Below are positions 5,087 through 5,090 of a stretch of DNA of 5,090 nucleotides, piece by piece (position 1 is the first letter of the stretch; each line of letters starts with the position of its first letter). Source of the stretch: Chloroflexota bacterium (GTDB lineage: Bacteria > Chloroflexota > Anaerolineae > B4-G1 > DUEL01); NCBI GenBank assembly GCA_017743275.1, contig JAGHZG010000168.1, positions 1 through 5,090 of the forward strand, written 5' to 3'. The notes beneath the pieces are model-generated. The model worked only from the letters and a program-made list of their open reading frames with translations. It did not search any database and was not told the DNA's origin. The translations under genes and the position numbers were made by a program.

Positions 5087-5090
5087 CTCA

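Overview
This GC-rich window carries six protein-coding genes, one cut off by the left edge. The organism is most likely a bacterium of the Chloroflexota (Anaerolineae-like). That is inferred from the gene types (a large GT-C membrane glycosyltransferase with a C-terminal beta-sandwich, a DUF433/DUF5615 pair, a thermophile-style GH1), the strong GC bias that opens long antisense frames, and short GC-rich dispersed repeats between genes. No rRNA or other taxonomic marker is present, so this is a moderate guess only.

Layout on the + strand: the 3' end of galactokinase (2-355), then a compact predicted toxin-antitoxin operon (DUF433 antitoxin 395-628, DUF5615 PIN-like nuclease 625-981), then a 628-residue polytopic glycosyltransferase (1008-2894). 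The TA pair is visibly more AT-rich than the genes on either side and has its own extended -10 promoter. The TATAAT of that promoter contains the galactokinase stop codon. The 5' leader of the pair holds two overlapping inverted repeats, one of which covers the antitoxin ribosome binding site.

A 271-base convergent gap (2895-3165) follows, with no convincing gene. It holds a known-looking dispersed repeat built of three CTCTGCG units at 9-base spacing, close to the end of the next gene.

Layout on the - strand, read right to left: a bacteriohemerythrin (4912-4505) and, 16 bases further on, a GH1 beta-glycosidase (4488-3166). Both have strong Shine-Dalgarno sequences and they probably form one operon. 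Upstream of the hemerythrin is an 84-base palindromic, MITE-like element (4942-5025) flanked by a 7-base direct repeat. Beyond it, a pair of imperfect direct repeats reaches the window edge.

Functionally the window mixes sugar metabolism (galactokinase, GH1), envelope glycan or lipid glycosylation (GT-C enzyme), an oxygen-binding di-iron protein and a mobile stability module. There is no obvious new multi-gene system. The points most worth checking are the architecture of the TA leader, the hemerythrin-GH1 pairing and the two intergenic repeats.
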